Origin: Cercophora sp. LCS_1
Lineage: Eukaryota > Ascomycota > Sordariomycetes > Sordariales > Lasiosphaeriaceae
Assembly (NCBI GenBank): GCA_036250225.1
Contig: JAPZLL010000092.1
Coordinates: forward strand, 1-24,537
Reading direction: 5' to 3'
Length of the DNA stretch: 24,537 bases
Part shown: piece by piece, positions 18,892-24,537 of the stretch
How positions within the stretch are numbered: position 1 is the stretch's first letter
How the letters are laid out: every line of letters starts with the position of its first letter
Translations under genes and position numbers: made by a program
Notes under the pieces: model-generated
What the model was told of the DNA's origin: nothing
What the model saw: only the letters and a program-made list of their open reading frames with translations
The model's database searches: none

Positions 18892-21200
18892 GATGCCCTC
18901 TCCTGGTCTTGGCCTGCGAGGCTATCCCGTTCCAGGCCCCAGAGTTATGCCTCGCTGTCTGCTAAACCAGTACCCGTCTGAGGTTTTCCCACGCAATTTC
19001 GTCCCGTTAAAGCTTTCGGACGGACGGAACATTATGAGGGCAATTGTATATTAATAAATAAGATGTTGGGAATAGATTGGGCAAAGAAACGGTTTGTTGG
19101 GACGTATTTATAATGCCCTCTCCTAGTTTTGGCCTGTAAGGGTATCCTATTCCAGGCCTCAGAGTTATGCCTCGCCGTCTGCCAAACTCGTACCCGTCTG
19201 AGGTTTCCCTAGCCCTACATAAGCCTAGCCTATAATATATACCCACGCAATTTCGCCCCATTAAAGCCTCTGGACGGATAGAATATTATAAGGGCAATTA
19301 TATACTAATAAATAAAATGCTGGGAATAAATTGGGTAGAGAAACGGTCTATTGGGACACGTCTATAATGCCCTCTCCTGGTTTTGGCCTATAAGGTTATT
19401 CTATTCCAGGCCCCAGAATTATACCTTACCGTTTGTCAAACTAGTACCCGTCTGAGGTTTCCCTATATAATTTCGCCCCATTAAAGCCTCTGGACGAACG
19501 GAATATTATAAGGGCAATTGTATACCAATAAATAAGATATTGGGAATAGATTGAATAGAGAAATAGTTTATTGGGATACATTTATAATATCCTTTCTTAA
19601 TTTTGGTCTATAAGGGTATCCTATTTTAGGCTCCAAAATTATACCTTATTGTCTACCAAACTTACACCTATTTAAGGTTTCCCCAGTCCTGTATAAACCT
19701 GGCCTATAATATATACCCACACGATTTTGCCCCATTAAAGCCTCTGGATAGATAGAATATTATAAGGGCAATTATATACCAATAAACAAGATATTGAGAA
19801 TAAATTGGGTAGAGAAATGGTCTATTGGAACGTGTCTATAATACCTTCTCCTGGTTTTAGTTTGTGAGGCTATCCCATTCTAGGCCCCAGAGTTATACCT
19901 TACCGTTTGCTAAACCAATATTTATTTAAAATTTCCCCATATAATCTTATTCCATTAAAACCTCTGGACGGACGGAATATTATAGGGGCAATTATATACC
20001 AATAAATAAAATATCGGAAATAAATTGGGTAGAGAAACGGTTTATTGAGACGTATTTGTAATATTCTCTCCTAGTCTTAGCCTACGTGGATATCCTATTT
20101 TAGGCCCCAGAATTATACCTTACTGTCTACTGAACTTATACCCATCTAAGGTTTTCCTAGTCCTATATAAGCCTAGTCTATAATATATACCCATGCAATT
20201 TTGCTCCATTAAAGCCTTTAGACGGACAGAATATTATAAGGGTAATTATATATTAATAAATAAAATACCGGGAATAGATTAAGTAGAAAAACAGTTTATT
20301 AGGATATGTCTATAATGCCCTTTCCTAGTTTTAGCCTATAAGGCTATTTCATTCCAGGCCCCAGAGTTATGCCTCGCTGTTTACTAAACCAATACTTATC
20401 TGAGGTTTCCCCATGCAATCTCGCCCCATTAAAGCTTTTGGACGGACAGAATATTATAAGGGCAATTATATATTAATAAACAAAATGCCGGGAATAGATT
20501 AAATAAAGAAACGGTCTATTGGGACGCATTTATAATGCCCTCTCCTAGTCTTAACCTGCGAGGGTATTCTATTCCAGGCTCCAGAATTATACCTCACTAT
20601 CTGCCAAACTTGCACCTATTGAAGGTTTCTCCAGCCCTACATAAGCCTGGCCTATAATATATACCCACATAATCTTGCCCTATTAAAGCCTTTAAATGGA
20701 TAAAACATTATAAGGGTAATTATACATTAATAAATAAGATATTAAAAATAGATTGGATAGAAAAACGGTTTATTAGGACGTATTTATAATGCCCTCTCCT
20801 GGTTTTAGCCTGCGAGGCTATTCCATTTCAGGTCCCAGAATTATGCCTCGCCGTCTACCAAACTAATACCTGTCTGAGGTTTCCCCACGTAATCTCGCCC
20901 CGTTGAAGCCTCCGGACGGACGGAACATTATAAGGGCAATTATATATTAATAAATAAAATGTTGGGAACAGATTGGGTAGAGAAACGGTCTATTGGGATG
21001 CGTCTATAATGCCCTCTCCTAGTCTTAGCCTATAAAGGTATTCTGTTCCAGGCCCCAAAGCTATACCTCGCTATCTATTAAACTTATATCCATCTAAAGT
21101 TTCCCCAGCCCTATATAAGCCTAATCTATAATATATACCCACACAATCTTACCCCATTAAAGCCTCTAGACGGACGGGATATTATAAGGGCAATTATATA
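18892..21200. repeat. Long/short alternating block of the array
   Basis: Short units (about 219 bp) alternate with long units (about 255 bp), making a higher-order dimer of about 475 bp repeated about five times. Long units carry an extra 36 bp, CCCTACATAAGCCTAGCCTA followed by TAATATATACCCA, between the GAGGTTTCCC and GCAATTTCGCCCC landmarks (near 19210, 19685, 20157, 20630, 21107). Confidence 0.85.
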
Positions 21201-23400
21201 TTAATAAATAAAATACTGGAAATAAATTAGGCAGAAAAACAGTCTACTGGGACATATCTACAATGCCCTCTCCTGGTTTTAGTCTATAAGGTTATTCTAT
21301 TTTAGGTTCCAGAATTATATTTTGCCGTCTGCCAAACTAATACCCGTTTAAAGTTTTCCCTTGTAATTTCGCCCCATTAAAGCTTTTGGACGGACGGAAT
21401 ATTATAAGGGCAATTGTATATTAATAAATAAAATATTAGAAATAGATTGGGTAGAGAAACGGTCTATTGGGACGTATCTGTAATGCCCTCTCCTGGTTTT
21501 GACTAATAAGGGTATCCCATTCCAGGCCCCAGAATTATGCCTTGCTGTTTACCAAACCAATACCCATTTGAGGTTTTCCCATAGAATTTCACCCCATTAA
21601 AGCCTTTGGACAAACAGAGTATTATAAGGGTAACTATACATTAATAAATAAAATACTGGGAATAGATTGGATAGAGAAACAGTCTATTGGAACGTGTCTA
21701 TAATGCCCTCTCCTAATCTTGACTTAAAAGGGTATCCCATTCCAGGCCCTAAAGTTATATCTTACTGTTTACTAAACCAGTACCTATTTAAGGTTTCTCT
21801 ATATAATCTCGCCCCGTTAAAGCTTTTGGACGGACGGAGTATTATAAGGGCGATTATATATTAATAAATAAAATATTGGGAATAGATTGGGTAGAGAAAC
21901 GGTTTATTGAAATACGTCTATAATGCCCTCTCCTGGTCTTGGCCTATAAGGATATCCCGTTCCAGGTCCTAAAATTATACTTCGCTATTTATTAAACTAA
22001 TATCTATCTAAGGTTTCCCCATATAATTTTGCTCCATTAAAGCCTCTAGACGGATGGAATATTATAAGGGGATTATACATTAACAAACAAAATATTGGGA
22101 ATAAATTGGGTAGAAAAACGGTCTACTGGGATGTATCTATAATGCCCTCTCCTGGTTTTGACCTATAAGGGTATCCCATTCTAGGCTCCAGAATTATACC
22201 TTACCGTTTACCAAACCAATACATATTTGAGGTTTCCCCATGTGATTTTGCCCCGTTAAAACCTCTGGATGAACGGAGCATTATAAGGGCAATTGCACAT
22301 TAATAAGTAAGATATTGGGAATAGATTGGATAGAAAAATGGTCTATTAGGACATATTTACAATGCCCTCTTCTGGTCTTGGTCTGCAAGGGTATCCCATT
22401 CCAGGCTCCAGAGTTATACCTCACTATTTACCAAATTAATACCCGTCTGAGGTTTTCCCATATAATTTTGCCCCATTAAAGCCTCTGGATAGACGGAACA
22501 TTATAAGGGCAATTATATATTAATAAATAAATTGTTGGGAATAGATTGAACAGAGAAATAGTTTATTGGAATACGTTTGTAATGCCCTCTCCTAGTCTTG
22601 GCCTGTGAGAGTATTCCATTCTAGGCTCTAAAATTATGCCTCGCTATCTACCAAACCAATACCTATCTAAAGTTTCCCCATATAATCTCGCCCCATTAAA
22701 GCCTTTAAATGGATAGAACATTATAAGGGCAATTATATATTAATAAACAAAATGCTAGGAATAAATTGCGTAGAAAAACGGTTCGTTAGAATGTGTCTAT
22801 AATGCCCTCTCTTGGTTTTGGCCTATGAGGGTATCCCATTTTAGGCCCCAGAATTATGCCTTACCGTTTACTAAACCAATACCTATTTGAGGTTTCCCAA
22901 TGTGATTTTGCCCCATTAAAACCTCTGGATAGACGGAGCATTATAAGGACAATTGTACATTAATAAATGAAATATTAGGAATAGATTGGATAGAGAAATG
23001 GTCTATTGGGACATATTTATAATGCCCTCTCCTGGTCTTGGTCTGCGAGGGTATCCCGTTCCAGGCTTCAGAGTTATACCTTACTATTTACCAAATTAAT
23101 ACCCGCCTGAGGTTTCCCCATATAATTTTGCCCCATTAAAGCCTCTAGATAGACGGAACATTATAAAGGCAATTATACATTAATAAATAAGATATTGGGA
23201 ATAGATTGGGCAGAGAAATAGTTTATTGGAATACGTTTGTAATGCCCTCTCCTGGTCTTAGCTTGCGAGGGTATTCCATTCCAGGCCCCAGAGTTATGCC
23301 TTGCCGTTTGCCAAACTCGTATCCGTCTGAGGTTTCCCCATGCCATTTCGCCCCGTTGAAGCCTCTGGACGGACGGAACATTATGAGGGCAATTGCACAT
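21200..23400. repeat. Uniform short-unit block of the array
   Basis: About ten consecutive units of 218-224 bp without the 36-bp insert. Neighbours about two units apart are alike (for example 22281 and 22940 share CATTAATAAGTAAG/AATGAAATATT regions and the TGTGATTTTGCCCC variant), hinting at multi-unit duplication of about 660 bp. Confidence 0.75.
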
Positions 23401-24442
23401 TAATAAATAATATGTTGGGAATAGATTGAGCAGAGAAACGGTCTGCTAGGACGCGTCTGCGATGCCCGGGCGTGGCGGGCAGCAAAACACCAAAAACCAT
23501 CGCGAGATTAGACTGCAAAGGTATCCTATTCCAAGCCCCAAAGTTATACCTTGCTGTTTACCAAACTTGTACCTATTTGAGGTTTTCCTATGTAATCTCA
23601 CCTCATTGAAGCCTCTGGACGGACAGAGCATTATGAGGGCAATTATATATTAATAAATAAAATGTTGGGAATAGATTAAATAGAGAAATAGTCTATTGGG
23701 ATGCGTCTATAATACCCAGGTATAGTGGGCAATAAAATATTAAAAATTATTATAAGATTAGACTGCAAGGGTATCCCATTTTAGGCCCCAGAATTATACC
23801 TTACCGTCTATTAAATTTATACCCGTCTGAGGTTTCCCTATACCATTTTACCCCATTAAAACCTCTGAATGGATGGAATATTACAGGGGCAATTATATAT
23901 TAATAAATAAAATATTAGGAATAGATTGGGTAGAAAAACGGTCTATTAAAATGTGTTTATAATGCCGTCTCCGGGTTTTGGCCTGCAAGGGTATTCCGTT
24001 CTAGGCCCCAGAATTATACTTCGCTATCTATCAAACCAATACCCGTCTAAAGTTTTTCCAGTTCTATATAAGCCTGGCCTAGAAGTTTGCCCATATAATT
24101 TTGTCCCATTAAAACCTTTGAATAAACAGAATATTATAAGGGCAATTATATACCAACAAATAAAATATTGGAAATAGATTGAGTAGAAAAACAATCTATT
24201 GGGATATATTTATAATTCCCGGGCGTAGCGGGCAGTAAAATAATAAAAATTATTGCGAAATTCCTAGTCTTGGCTTATAAGGGTATTTCATTCCAGATCC
24301 CAGAGTTATGCCTTACTATCTACCAAACCAACACCTATTTAAGGTTTGCCTATATAATCTCGCCCCATTAAAGCTTTTAAGCAGACAGAATATTACGAGG
24401 GCGATTGTATACTAATAAATAAAATATTGGAAATAGATTAGG
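23400..24442. repeat. Variant units at the distal end of the array
   Basis: Three units have a GC-containing segment, CCCGGGCGTGGCGGGCAG followed by AAAACACCAAAAACCAT, in place of or added before the usual CCCTCTCCTGGTCTTGG (near 23463, 23714, 24217), giving periods of about 245-262 bp. The unit near 24060 instead carries the 36-bp insert again. Confidence 0.75.
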
Positions 24443-24537
24443 TGTCACGACCCAGGCCATGACCTCAAGGAGGGTGCACGGGCCACGGTAAGACACCAAT
24501 CAGAGAAGCACAGGGCGCGGGGACCCACAAGCCCCGA
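24443..24537 (+). mobile_element. Start of another type A LTR, runs off the window
   Basis: TGTCACGACCCAGGCCATGACC onward matches the start of the Z LTR and, more closely, the solo LTR at 1190-1773 (read on its minus strand). It interrupts an array unit after AATAGATTAGG. It is GC-rich with almost no C-to-T decay, so it is the youngest-looking copy here. Whether it is solo or a full element cannot be seen. Confidence 0.8.

Larger units (their letters stand above)
18892..24442. repeat. Satellite-like tandem array, about 24 units
   Basis: Units share landmarks in order: ATGCCCTCTCCTGGTCTTGG, TTCCAGGCCCCAGA, CTGAGGTTTCCCCA, CGCCCCATTAAAGCCTC, GGACGGACGGAA, ATTATAAGGGCAATT, TTAATAAATAAAAT, GGGAATAGATTGGG, AGAGAAACGGTCTATTGGGA. 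The ATTATAAGGGCAATT landmark recurs near 19031, 19286, 19505, 19760, 19980, 20235, 20452, 20707, 20927, 21179, 21403 and then about every 220 bp to 23380, ending near 23630, 23885, 24134 and 24393. The first unit is GC-rich; later ones are increasingly AT-rich with C-to-T and G-to-A changes. No gene, RNA gene or telomere repeat is seen inside. The array is cut at 24443 by an LTR. Confidence 0.92.

Noticed and set aside
18772..18981. A 69-codon ORF after APN2
   Set aside because: It runs from the APN2 3' flank into the first satellite unit in a frame different from the repeat's own open frame, with no motif.
18892..24442. CRISPR array or rDNA/5S cluster
   Set aside because: Units are contiguous 219-255-bp repeats without unique spacers, and no rRNA or tRNA sequence or Pol III box is recognisable.

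Overview
This window looks like nuclear DNA of a filamentous ascomycete (Pezizomycotina). The evidence is one intact, GC-rich, intron-containing gene, APN2, whose short introns carry fungal CTGAC or CTAAC branch points, set between AT-rich blocks in which duplicated DNA has been mutated C to T and G to A as in repeat-induced point mutation (RIP). In-frame stops in the dead elements are almost all TAA, TAG or TGA where CAA, CAG, CGA or TGG is expected. The class of fungus cannot be fixed from the sequence; Sordariomycetes or Leotiomycetes are guesses.

Left block (1-15904): a stack of nested Ty3/gypsy LTR retrotransposons. Element Y (minus strand) has its 5' LTR at 15383-15904. Element Z (plus strand, 6683-15178) sits in the gag of Y, with TTAAC target duplications on both sides. 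Element W (minus strand, 5' LTR 1931-2451) sits in the RNase H region of Y and runs off the left end. A solo LTR (1190-1773, ATATC duplications) sits in the gag of W. Z is a complete but dead chromovirus: Gag, a long Gag extension, protease, reverse transcriptase, RNase H, integrase and chromodomain, plus an antisense zinc-cluster-like ORF before its 3' LTR. A 328-bp hairpin-rich, unmutated insertion interrupts its reverse transcriptase. A similar hairpin cluster lies at the left edge of the window.

Middle island (15905-18891): a compound minisatellite (15906-16384), then APN2 (16546-18609, six exons, 595 codons), an AP endonuclease/3'-phosphodiesterase with a PCNA-binding motif and a C-terminal GRF zinc finger, then its 3' flank. 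APN2 commonly borders the MAT1 mating-type locus in Pezizomycotina, but no MAT gene lies in this window.

Right block (18892-24442): about 24 tandem units of about 219 or 255 bp. Long and short units alternate first, then come uniform short units, then variant units. RIP-like decay is light next to APN2 and heavy further in. At 24443 the array is cut by the start of another, little-mutated LTR of the same family as Z, which runs off the window.

Only APN2 is expected to make a working protein. The rest is dead transposon and satellite DNA, useful for its structural history and for several unusual features of the retrotransposon family.
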